Source: Halichondria panicea
Lineage: Eukaryota > Porifera > Demospongiae > Suberitida > Halichondriidae
Assembly (NCBI RefSeq): GCF_963675165.1
Contig: NC_087385.1
Location: forward strand, 5,539,412-5,603,411
Length of the DNA stretch: 64,000 nucleotides
Reading direction: 5' to 3'
Shown here: one piece after another, positions 24,561-37,700 of the stretch
Layout of the letters: the number at the start of each line of letters is the position of its first letter
How positions within the stretch are numbered: the stretch's first letter is position 1
Notes under the pieces: model-generated
Database searches by the model: none
What the model was told of the DNA's origin: nothing
Seen by the model: only the letters and a program-made list of their open reading frames with translations
Made by a program: the position numbers and the translations under genes

Positions 24561-27500
24561 ATGGCTGTCAACCTACTGAGGAAATCCTTCAGACTCAAGA
24601 GAAACACTGTCCCTCTGCTTGTGCCCAGAGAAGAGGAGCCCATTGATTCAATCGACTTTGCAGAAGCCTTTCTCAAAGGTAAGGCCAACTACCTACTTTG
24701 GAGTCTCACATTGAATAAGCTAATACTACAAATTGCTCCATTGTTTTATAAGGGACTGCTTGCTAGTAGCTAGTAAAAAAGGCAAGCCATTTGGTCTCGT
24801 GAGCTATCGACTTGTTGAGGTCTGTATGTGTGAGCTGTGGTGTCATTAAGTGTGCACATATGTAAATAGACTAGGTTTCTATGGTGGCCAGGGCTGCTAA
24901 CTGAAACAGTAGGGAAGCACTTCACTAGAATGCATTTACGCGATTCCTTCCATGACATCATTAGATAAGTAGCTATTATTCGCTGTACAATGTGTGATTG
25001 TCAAGCCTGAAACTCTCCCACTACTTCTACTCCTGTCAATTGTTAGTTGCTGCCTGTATTGTTCGTTGCTCCTGCACACTGTCTGTAGTATAGTAATTAT
25101 TATTGTGTACGTGCAATTCAGAATTGTTTGCCGTGAGTGTGTGTCAGTCCATAGGGATTAAAGGCTAGGTGGGCATGTGTAATAGGAATTACCGACGATG
25201 GCCTAATTAGGGGTATTGCTCGAATGTGTGTTGATACAGATCAACCTGGTATTCAATTGATTAGAGCCTCTGCAGTTGGCTCTCACCTAGCATTGTGCTG
25301 TAGTTCAGCAACATCGTTATGTATAAGTATGTATCCAGCTCCTAAGCAATATTATTGAGTCGATTGTTGGACTATTATTAGTGAGTTATACCAAATAGTA
25401 AATGTGAAAGTTAAGCTTGAGTGTGAATCATATCGACCAGCTGAGCTTTGTCTAAATATCTAAACAACCATTCAGTAATTGTATTGTATAGCGAGTTGAT
25501 AAAAACTGGAGAGTGTACATAACGTTCTGACTGGGAATTTTAGGGCCATGTGCTTGTTATAATATTGTCTACGCAAATGCCAGCATAGCATCATATAGCA
25601 CTCTCAGTGTGTACCACTACAGGGCCAGAGGTTTTCTCTTAACCCACAAGTATGCCATAATGAGTTGATAATGGTAACATTACAATATTGGAATTGTCTA
25701 GTGTGGTGTTATGTTCACTTCATACAAATCCTTAAAATTTGGTACATAATTATTATGCTCTTCAACAGCTTTCATTGGTGTGCTAAAGTGGTTTACTGTA
25801 CCGCCTGGTTGTTACCCTGTCAACAGCAGGACTTCAGTTGTTCCGTCAAATCTGTGTGTCTGTGTTTAATACTCAGCATTACTGAGCTTATTCATATAAG
25901 TGTTTGGATATACAAGCGTACGCAATGACAAGTGGGTGTTAAGTGGTTGCATTGAAGAGCCCCTATACTATATTCTCTAGCTCTCCAGTACTTGTGAATT
26001 ACTCCACCTTTTATGCTCTAATGTGTGTGTGTGGGTGGGTGTGAGTGTGTGCATGAGGTAATTAAGCAAGCAGTTCACTAGTGCTTGATGACTCAGCATG
26101 TTGTTTGGTTTGGCATAGTGCAAGGTCCAGTAGGCTAACACAGAACCCACAGTAAGGTGCAGGTTAGCACCATGAGTCGCTGTCAGGAGCTCCCACTGTT
26201 TTTGTCTATAGCTGTGTTGACTATGGGAGGTGCACTTGTACTGGCTCCCGCCCTACTTGGCTGGTCGTCTGGCTGTAGCTATGTACACATTTGTCCTTCA
26301 ATGTTTGCCAATTGTTGCTTGTACTTGTTGGATTTCAGAGATCATAGAAAGTGGTAAGTGATCCTGTTTTCTTGCCAGTTGCTTGAAACTATTTTTGGAC
26401 AGGAGAGCATAATATAGGATGTCACCATTTCCTATCCCATTAGATCACCTCACATGCTCTTATTTAGTTACAGAAACAGCAGGATTAGGGAATTCCCTAC
26501 ACTTGGCCAAGTATTAGACCCTCCTCTGTAACTGTTAACCCGATCCGTCTTAGAGTATGATATATGCTCAAATAAGTACCTAAAATTCTTTCTCATTACC
26601 AAATAATATCGAGCTACAATCGATTACTGGTTCTTCTACAGATACATGTACAGCTGACATAAATTGGATTAGCTAGAATGCAGTGTGGATGATTGAAGCC
26701 TTAGTGTCTGTGGCCAAACTGAATACTTACAGGTAACCTAGGTGGGGCTATTTTGTAGTAGCTAGGCTAGTATTTTACACATTGCTATATCATTTGATTG
26801 ATGAGGTGTTGGTTGAGGTTGAGTCTTGTGGATTATAGAGGGCCCATTGTGATAGGTGTACACAGTAAAGCTGTAGTAGATTAGCATATGGAGCACTATG
26901 GGAGCAGTCCTTGCTTAATTGCGTTAGTGAGGGCACACCTTTTCCCAGTTGCCTTGGGGCCATTTTACCATGCATGCTGTATAATGTCTACATTTCCCTA
27001 AAAGAAATGTTGGTCTAGTGTACACCTGAGGCTAACCACAACTGATAAGGGCTCCCTGCTCTGGTCAGAGTGGGTAAGTAATGGCCACTTGTGGTCAGAG
27101 AGCTGTAACCTTGACAGCACCCTAATGACTGTGACAAGCATGTTTGTGGCTTGTTCCCTACAAGAATAGCTTGAGGCATCAATAATATGTACAAGAGCTA
27201 GATAGAGCTAGATAGACTTGAGCCAACTTATATCTGGGATACAGTTACCTCAGATAGAGCAAACTAATAATTTACACTCAATATTACAATATATCAATAT
27301 TTTGACATACCTTCTATTATTGTTGGTGAGAGTTTGAAATATAAGACTTGGGTGGTTTCTGTTTTATTGTTGTGAGATGACTTGTATTGATTTGGTAAGT
27401 ACAATGTTAGCAAGTTGATCTTTAGCCAATTGACAATTAGCAGGTGTAAATACTACTATATGGTGTGCACGCTCATCTGTGTAATAGCGTTGAAAACGAG

Positions 27501-28733
27501 CCTCCCTCCGTGTAATCCTGTGTTCATATGCGTCCGTAATCTACAGTGTAATTACTGACTGTAACTCTAGAACACTGAAATGAAATTCGTATCTGTAATA
27601 CTAGAAAGTGATGTTGTATATAGCCATTATTATGATTTCAGCTATTGTTTCGTGCATTCGTTACTTCATAGTCCAGACTAAAATCTGTCCAGCAAGCTTT
27701 ATCCAGCAAACTATAATTATAATGCTTGCTTGATGTACTGACAGCACGTTAGCCCTGGTGCTATAATTATATAGAGAACTGCACGTAGTCTGGCATTGGG
27801 TGGGGATGGGTATCTCCCAAAGAATGTTAAAGCTACTAGGTCTTGTGATGATGTCTATATTTGCCTCTCCCTTAAGGCCGGCCTACTTATACTCTAGAAA
27901 TATACTCTAGAAATATACGTATCTCTCCATGCAGTGCAAAAAGAGATACAAGATCTCAAGAATGAGATATCACAACAGAGTAAAAAGAACTTCAAATTGG
28001 ACAAGGACTTGCGGTTCTTTGATGCAAGAATAGCTCTGCTCATCAATCACAAGATCACTGTTGAGGTAGGTCATGCGTAACTAGCACAGTACAGTAGCCA
28101 TGCACTGTCTGCAGCTGTAAACAGTTACTACAGTAGAACCTCGATTATCCGAACACCTTAATTGGTTCCAGAGGCAGGCTGATAATCGAATAGATAAACC
28201 ACACATTGATCCACCCACTTAATTGATAAACAGCAGTGCCACATGGCTGTCTGCGCAGAAGACAAGCAGGCCTGTCTCCATAGTAGCAGCTGCAATATGC
28301 ATGCGTATTTAAGGGACACGCCCATTTCTGAATTATTAAAGAGAAAATTGCCAAATCGGATAATTGAGGTTCAGGATATTAAATAGAGGTTCTACTGTAC
28401 AATACATGTAGCTTTGAGTGTGTAGGAGAATTAAAGCAGCCCCCAACAAGAATTATCCTTAGCTTAATTAATTAACATTAATTTGTATGGTGTCTACCTC
28501 TCTCACCACAGGAGCTTGAGAGCAGAGTATTTGATGAAGACTGTCCTATGATGCTACCAGGTAAGCTTGTATCCTAGACAACACTCCTTTGACAGCAGCT
28601 GGGTAGATACCAGATGCAGTCTAAACAGAGCAGGGCTATTGTCCATAACTTAACTAGAGTTAATGCATGGTTGCATAGTTTATGAGGTCTCTCTTATTCC
28701 CTGCAGGTGTAATGAAGGACCTTCAACATCCTG

Positions 28734-28776
<43 letters not shown>

Positions 28777-31700
28777 CGTGCGTGCATGCGTGCGGCGGGG
28801 TGTGGCCACGCTTTAGAAAAGAACGTCTGGTCACACCTGTGTGTGTGTGTGTGTGTGTGTTAGTGATAGGGTGTGGCAGCAACTAGAGAGTTCCATAATG
28901 TTAAATTCTATTAAGCATCACTGTCGTTAGCTACAACATAGCTACAATTTCTCATGTGAGTTTGCAACACTTTCACTGATACTACTCTCCTATACAAAAA
29001 CACACACCAAACACAAACACACTTCCCCCCGCCCCCCCCCCCACACACACACACACACACACACAGCTGTATGGGCGTCTGCTATTTCTCCTGCAAACCA
29101 CTCCCGAGTATATAGCCAAGCTCATTCGACTGGTGTCCCTCAAAGAGATTGACGGGCTACTGCAGATTGTCATGTTCACTCTCTATGGTAACCAGTACGA
29201 GGACAGAGAGGAACATCTCCTACTATCCATGTTTGAAGTGAGCTTTTATAATTTTACATTTTATATTGAACTGCCCTTTACCAGAGCAGTTACTTAGTCA
29301 TTATTTCATTTTTAACTTTGTCACCCCTTACCTATGCGTAAGGAAAAGGGGCATTATATTAAAAAGTGAATAATCATTCTTACCAGCCTCTGGTAAAGGG
29401 CAGTCGTATCATAATTATGATTGTTACATGTACTTGACTTGTTGTTGATCTTTACCTCCTCCAGCATGCTCTGACGTTTGAAGTGCAAGAGGCTACAGAG
29501 ATCAACAGTCTCATGAGAGCCAACACGGCCATCACACGGATGATGACTCAGTACTGCAGGTACATATTGCATGCTATAGCGTGCCTGCCCTGTACATGTA
29601 TCTCTGCTTGCCTTAATCCACCAAGACGCAGAGATCAAGTCAATGGTTGCTCATTGGTGCCCGAGTTCCTTACGCTATATAGCTATAAATTATGCCTAGA
29701 GGGAGTCTATCACAAAGCTACAAGTTGGTTTTGCACTGTGTGTACATGCTAGCAGTGCATTCGTGCTAGTAGTGCATTCATGCTAGTAGTGCACTCATGC
29801 TAGTAGTGCACTCATGCTAGTAGTGCACTCATGCTAGTAGTGCACTCACGCTAGTAGTGCATTCATGCTAGCAGTGCATTGTTATTTTAACTGTCTAATT
29901 CCTGTTTTTGCAGACGTGGCCCTGGTCAAGAGTTTGTGAAGAGTTCTCTTGGTGAGACCATCAAGAAATTGGTCAACTACGATGGCTCCATGGAGATTGA
30001 CCCTCTTAAAGTATGTTACACCAGACTAGCTTCTAGTACACCACTTTAGAGATGCTACCTACTTTCCCAGTTGAAACTTAGTATTTTAGTAGCGTTTTTA
30101 GTAGCGTTTGAGTGCTCCCATTTGGTTCATCAATTCAATACCAGTTCTAATAACATGAGTACTAGTGTGTACAGCATTAGTAGCCATGGACCATCATGTT
30201 TGACTCATGGTTTCTTGTTGTGTTGTGTGCAGATCTACCAGGAGATGATAGAAAATGAGGAGGTCAAACCGTCTGAAGCAAATAATCTGTATCAAGACGT
30301 GAGTATATATACCATATCCAACACTTTGTATGCGTAATTACCTTGTTTTTAAACAAGCCAAAAAGTGTAGGCTTCAAATATTCTCATTCACACACCCAAT
30401 TATGTCTACTCCTCCCCACACACACACACACACACACACCCTCTCCCCACACACACACACCCTATCTCCACACACACACACCCTCTCCACCATACACACA
30501 CACCCTCCCACCACACACACACACACACACAGGCTGAGGCTCATCCTAAAGTCCAAGAGCTGATTCAAAAGCACATACCAATCCTACAAGAATATGTCCT
30601 TTTCATTCTAAAGCGACTGAAAGAAATCATCAACGAAGTTCCCTTTGGCATCCGGTGGCTATGCAAGGCCACACGTGCTCTGGTGCAGGAGAAGTTCCCT
30701 GAAGCCGAGGTGGACACCATCAATGCTTTTGTGGGGGGCTTCTTCTTCCTGCGCTACATCAACCCCGTCATCGTTACTCCCCATGGTGAACAGGGGCAAT
30801 GAATACTGAACCTCATTGATTACTCCTGAATGTTAGCTAGTACTTGATAGTTGATGGTATGCTTATCACTGCTTATAAGTACTTTTGTAACAATGGCTCA
30901 GCTAAGCTCTTCTCCTGTGATTACGTAACTATTTGTAATAACAGCATTCTGTATTAAAGTACTAACGTCTTTAATAGTACCCCTCCCCCCCGTAGCGTAC
31001 CGACTGATTCAGAACCCCCCTCCCAAACAAGCTCGACGCAACCTCACATTGGTAAGCACACTTACTCAATTAAATTACCTAGTACACGTAGGTATGTTGT
31101 ATCATAAGTGGTGGCTGTTTCATATGTGTGTCTCTTTAGGTGGTGAAGGTGCTCCAGAAGTTGGCCAACACATCCAGTGTTAGAGAGAGCTACATGATGC
31201 CATTAAATTCATTTGTCCAAGCACATAACGATGAATTGAAAGTGAGTGGAATGTTTAGTCATACCCTCTTTCCTTGGTGCCCGTTTATCGAAAAAATAAT
31301 TATTAGGTCAGTTATTGAATACCACATGTGATAGAACTCGATCCCTGGAGTATAATATATCTTTTTTTAGAAGAATTAAGTTACATACTACACTAAAGTA
31401 ACAAATAATCCTCTTTACCACTATCGCAGTCATTCCTGGGTGACTTGTGTCAGGTGGACGACTTCCACGAAGCCCTACAACTGGAGGAGTACATTGCCCT
31501 CTGTCGTAAGGACCTTCAGATCGACATAGCAGTCAGCGAGATATCACTCCTACACACTCAGCTTGGCAAGTACCAGAATGACATGGTGAGACCTATACAT
31601 TTGATGATCATTACCACATTTAATGTCATGCTCTTTACCTACTGACTAATACTGTGTTTTTTTTTTAATTAACGGGTTATTATGATTATGTTATAGTCGA

Positions 31701-34700
31701 TAAGGATGATGCATTCAACAAGATTTCTATATATAGTACATCACCTGCGAAATAATTATAGTAACAGCAGTATTTCCATTTTTACAGCTAATCATATAAT
31801 TTGTACACATACCTGTAAGGAACTAAGCCTGAGAGCCTGCTATTGACCTTTTGTACCATCTCACCAAATCCTCCACCCCCACCTGGTCAAGCTGGCTAGC
31901 TGCATAATAGCTTCCCAATTCGTCTCGCTACCTAAATTGCCATGGATATATCTATAGACATTTCCAGTAATTATTCAATCAATACTTGAAATCATGTACA
32001 CAGCTGGTAGTTATAAGCGTATTTGTCGGCTTAGACTTTCTTCTTAATTCTGTAAATGAATTAGCGTGTTTTGAGCCTGTATAAACGCTTGCCAACTAAT
32101 TTGCCTATATATTTATAGAGAGTGCAGTATGGTGTTTGCTGGTAATTTACAAAGCCTGCTGTAGGGGGGATGCGTGATGCGTGATTGAGTTAGCAACCGT
32201 ATTTAATGCACACGAGTAATGAACACTGTTGTTGATTGACATTCCGCGTTTTGTTACCAATGCTTGTTAAGGTAGCCATTTCTGATTGCTGATGCATATA
32301 ATATTGCATGTACACACCTCATAAATGAATTGAAGTTCCTAGCATTGTAACCTAGTATGCTGCAGGGAGGAGTCTGGGAGTCTGTCTATGAGTTGGTATC
32401 GTATAGGTGTATCTATAAGAACGGGCACATCCCCTGGTTACATGTACGTAACCTAGTATGCTGCAGGGAGGAGTCTGGGAGTCTGTCTATGAGTTGGTAT
32501 CGTATAGGCGTATCTATAAGAACGGGCACATCCCCTGGTTACATGTACGTAACCTAGTATGCTTCAGGGAGGAGTCTGGGAGTCTGTCTATGAGTTGGTA
32601 TCGTATAGGCGTATCTATAAGAACGGGCACATCCCCTGGTTACATAACACCACCTTCTGTTTTGTCCTCGGATATTGGCCTGAGGCAAAGGGAAGCATGT
32701 TTGTAACTCATATCGTGTGAGCCTGTGGTTATGATAAACAATGGATAATTATCTCATTCATCAGCCTGGCTCAATGATAACCACACGTCTGTGGGTTTGT
32801 TGTAACCCTTTGAAGTCCCTTGATCATGAAATGTGATAAAATCCCAAGGAGAGCTATTGGGGATGTTTTGGGTCGTGTTACCAGTTCAAATTTACTTCCT
32901 CCCAAGTTTTTTGATGCTATACAGTTATGGCTACGGCTCCGTGATGGCGGTCTGACATCCTATATCTCAACACACACACACGCACACCAGACACACCGCA
33001 CACGCACACGCACACACATAACACACCACACACACACACTACACACACACACTACACACACACAGAAAGTGTCAGCTGACGATCCTCTGGGCAAGCTCCT
33101 AAAAGACCTTCGTGAGCCAAACGAAGACAACCTGAAGAGCAAGGCTATGGTCAAACTAGACCTCATCCAAATAAGAGAACACTTAGGTCTGTCGGAAGAC
33201 CTGATAGGTGGGAGGGTGTGCCTTTACTCGTGTATTCAAGGCTTTGGTAGGAGTACCACTTTAGTGCGGAGAGAATGTTCATGGGAGAACGATTTTACTA
33301 TTTTAATTTATTATTTAGCACAATGTCTGCTATTTAAGATCAAAGGTTGTTTGACCACATAGCCCACAAGCATTTAGGGAGTGCGGTCCAAAGTGTCTAG
33401 CTTTTCCTCCCTTTTTGACAAACCGAAAGTTTTCCGCTAGACTGCACTATTAAGTGATATGTTTTGGCTCGGCTGTCCATTAAGCTTTAATGTTCGTACA
33501 AAGCCTTGAATTTTTTCTTGAACAGGGTATGTTTGCAACAATTAAAATTACATATATGACTGCTTTTTCAAGCAAACAAACCCTGTTCATTTTTATCTCA
33601 TTCATAGGGATTACCGTATAGGGTATAAAATTATTTCGAGGGTTTTTGCTGATTAAGCGTATAATGCTAACATTTACACCCTCATATTTCATGCATGCTG
33701 AAAAAGGCTGCTATTCCGCGAAAATGCAAAAACCTTTCTAAAGGCATTCTGCAAAAGTTTATACCCTCGAAATATATCCGCTATACGGTATTTCATTGCT
33801 AGTAATAATTATTGCTCGGAAATGTGCATAATTATATTTCTATAAATATAATTATAAATAATTATAATTATAATTTATTTTCATATATAAATGAAATTGA
33901 CTGTATATATTGCTCTGCACTGAAACTCTGTAGAGCTGCCAATGTTTTCTCCGCGGGGGGTCTCTCTGGACGTCTCAGACGAGATAGCCACCACCTGGAG
34001 ACAGTGCAAGCACATGCTGCTACGACTCTTCGGAATGGTAGGTATACGTATATACATCATCTGCACACCACTTGTGCTGTGTATGTATGTACATCATCTG
34101 CACACCACTTGTGCTGTGTATGTATGTACATCATCTGCACACCACTTGTGCTGTGTATGTATGTACATCATCTGCACACCACTTGTGCTGCTGTATGTAT
34201 GTACATCATCTGCACACCACTTGTGCTGCTGTATGTATATACATCATCTGCACACCACTTGTGCTGTGTATGTATATACATCATCTGCACACCACTTGTG
34301 CTGCTGTATAGAACATTAATTTTGTACGCTGTCCACCAGAGTAGAATTTGTCTAGTTCGATCGATATAAAGTTCAAGTGCTTTAAACCCAAATAATCTTG
34401 TGCTTGCATAGCTAAAGATCTTGCCCGTGTAGTGCACTATCTTGGTTATCGAGATTACCTATTAGTTTATTTGGGGGGGGATGCCTGGCCACATGATAGT
34501 GATGTGGAGTATGTTTAGAAAGCCAGTAAGCCCTTCAAAGCTATCTCGGGTTTCGTAATACCTTACACAAATGCTACCCCACCATGACCGAATTTGAAAA
34601 TAGAATATTTCATACCACAGATGGTTACCACAACAGCGTAGGGCTTGATTGTTGTTTCTTTCAGCTGGTTTACAGAGAAGCATTACGCTGCTCACTTTCG

Positions 34701-37700
34701 GTCACATAGTCAGAAAGTTGTCACGTACACAATAGCGACTTCATTCTTCATTGCACGATTTCAATCCCAACAATTTTGAAGCATGCTTGTGTAAGTACGC
34801 AACTCAGTAGTTTGTCTAACGTATCGCTCAACACTTTTAGTTTTCACCCTGGTTGGAATGTAGTCCTCTATGAAGGCCAGTGTAGGGGCAATGTGTAGTG
34901 GTCTCCTGTCATTAGTGTAGGGGCAATGTGTAGTGGTCTCCTGTCATTACTGGGTAATACGAGGCTCATGCATGGTCCTTCAATAATTTGCTCATGCTCA
35001 AATTTCTTATCTATAAGTAGTCTCTGGATCAGCTGATTGCAGTAACACATTTTCAAATTTGAACAGCCACTTTGAGGCCACCCACACTGTAGTAACTAGG
35101 TTATAGGTTTACCAATATGTGTACTGTATTGCTTGGTTACAAAGTTGAATGTGGTTTAAATGGATTTGATTATAACCCAGATTGTAATTTTGCCCTTAGG
35201 GCATGTATGGAGGACAATAGCTTGTTGTTGCAAGACTAGTAGTCTTTAGTTCTAGCAGTTATCAGTCCTTTCAGGGAAAACCATTATCATGTTAGCAACT
35301 CAGTGAATTTGTAGTCTTGTGTGAAAAAGCTGACATTGAGGTTCAAGGTACTCAGCTGTATAGCCTCTTCAAGTGGTAGGACTTGTAGTATGGGCTTTGT
35401 TAAGCCAGAGTATCAAGAGGGTGATCGATTCTGAATAGAGCATCAGATATAGGTGAATGTCTTGTGGTTTGTCCCAGTCTTGTACTGGTAAGGGGAGCTG
35501 ACAATGCAGCTGATTGGAAGGATCAGGTTTCCTTGGACACTGACTTCAAAGAAGATGGAACTAAAGGATAGACTAATTTGTCTCCATGTGTGTGTTTTAC
35601 AGTCACCTCAAGTTCGGGTATTCTTGGGCTTGAAGGAGCTAAGACGTTAACGTTTTATTCCTAGAGTCCATTGCTAACATTCTCTGCTTATTTAGTTGTA
35701 CAACCGATAGTATCTCGTTATTTCCTCAGTTTGTACTAGGTTAGTCAATTGTTTCCTGGTTTCGATATTTCCTGGGTACACACAGGAAATGCTTTATATT
35801 TATTGATTTGGTGTTATAACCACGGTGTATAAATGTGACATTTCTGTAAACAGTGGTGGCGAAATAACATCCAATATTGTGATTGTCTTGTTATTGTTGC
35901 ATCTTTCCTACATGAAATCATGTCTCTTCCACCGCACTATGTTGCTAGTCGTGTTGTTAATACAAAGCATTCCTTCGCATACTGTGTGATTGCGCTGTTT
36001 GTTTTGATTCGGAGATAAGCAGAGTTGTGTTACAATTAGTAAACTACTGAAAATGGATACAGTAAACTTTGGCTTCCTGGAGATTTTGCTTATGGCTGCT
36101 CATAAAATAAACTGCGTTTATTGTGGGTTTATGATCAATCAAACCTTCGCTTTATTATTGTGCAAAATCACCCAAATAGAAGAACCTAATTTCAAACACA
36201 TATTATGACCTCACCACGGTAACGATGTTGACTGTTATTAAAAGTTAACTTCAACACGAATATGGGGTTGGTGTCATTTGGCTGGACCTCCTCTCTACCT
36301 GGGTGGGAGAGAGGCGACCATTGTCTAGGGCATTCCTCACCATTCGTGGCTCACCAAATACCAGCAAATTCAATATCTCCACTGACCGCATGTTGTTGAT
36401 TCTCCTATTTTGTGAGCTGAGGGAGTGCTTATAGGTCATTCTATCTAGGAAGGTAGTAATTATGTATAAGGTACTGTTTTTAAATTTTGGTTAATTTTAT
36501 AGATTTTAGTGTTGATTGGATTTCTCCTGTGTGGGTGCTTATTTATAATGTTAACAAGCATACAGCAACTGAACAAGCACTGCTATGCAACTGTAGATAC
36601 ATTATAACGCTAGCTATAATTATACTTCCTCTGCACCATTGTAAGCATTTTGGTAACCTGGATTTTTTGCGTAGAGTGTGATCACTATTATATTGGTCAA
36701 CTGTTTGTAAGCTTGTTTACCTCAAACTAAGTTGTATAGTAAAGAGTACTTGAATCAAGTGTGTGCAGCCTCCCTCTCAAGTGCTAGCCCTTCAAAAAAA
36801 ACTTGTAGTATAGGCAACAGTTATCCCCCTTTGATCTTACTCAGAACAGTTTGCTTAGAGACAAGAAATTCAAAGATAGTGAGTACCATACTACTACCCC
36901 CAAAAGTACTCAATTATGGCCACCAATCTGTTGTTGTCTGACCAAAACCATTCAATAGTTTGCAGTGGCTTTAGCCATGAATACTCTAAAGGAAGTTTAG
37001 TGGATCTAGCTGAAATAACTACTAGTGAGAATGTGTGCCCAGTAGAGTAAATTGTGCAATTTGTTGATGCATTTGAGCATTCATCTGAGGTTTTACTACT
37101 TTTTCGGGGTCAGAAATGCATTGTAGATGAGATATCTCTCCGTCAGTGGTTGGAGAACTAGTCTCTATTCGTGTGGATTCATCGATCATTCTTACTCTGA
37201 AGCTATCTCCTAGCTAGCCTGAGCGCCTGTGTGTTATAACTCAAATACTTGTCATTTTATATACGTGTGAGAGGTCAGCGTGAGGTCAAGCGGATGATCA
37301 ACGCGGTAATAAATTGATTTATACCCATTTAATTTTATTGGCACCAAGCATAACTCTGAATGGCTACAAACCTATGAACCATGAACTAGCTCACTGGCTC
37401 ATACATGTACGTGCTACATGTACGTTGCCATCCTACAATTGAATGTAGCGCACTTATACATGGAAATTACACATCTTTGCTATTACTATTTTATGCGCTC
37501 TGTTAGTTACCGCATGAGTGTGTGGGGTTCAATTTAATACAACTTGTTTGCTCCGCCAGCATAGTTTAGATAGTACAAAGAGACGTTGGCTGGTAGCGGC
37601 TTGTTAGCTGTGGGCATACTTTGCGCCAGACTCTCTCCCTATGGCAACTGCTAGAAAACGAAGGAACTCTATGTTACCCAGTACCCCCAATGTGGTTAGA

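Noticed and set aside
29745-29880. Regular short repeats that could suggest a CRISPR array
   Set aside because: Units are contiguous 17-bp tandem copies without unique spacers, in an animal intron.
30330-30574. His/Thr-rich frames on the plus strand and Cys/Val-rich frame on the minus strand
   Set aside because: Low-complexity CA tract in an intron.
33812-34369. 185-codon open frame with repeated HHLHTTCAV-like peptide
   Set aside because: Created by the intronic minisatellite at 34045-34311; exon 14 of the IQGAP-like gene uses a different frame.
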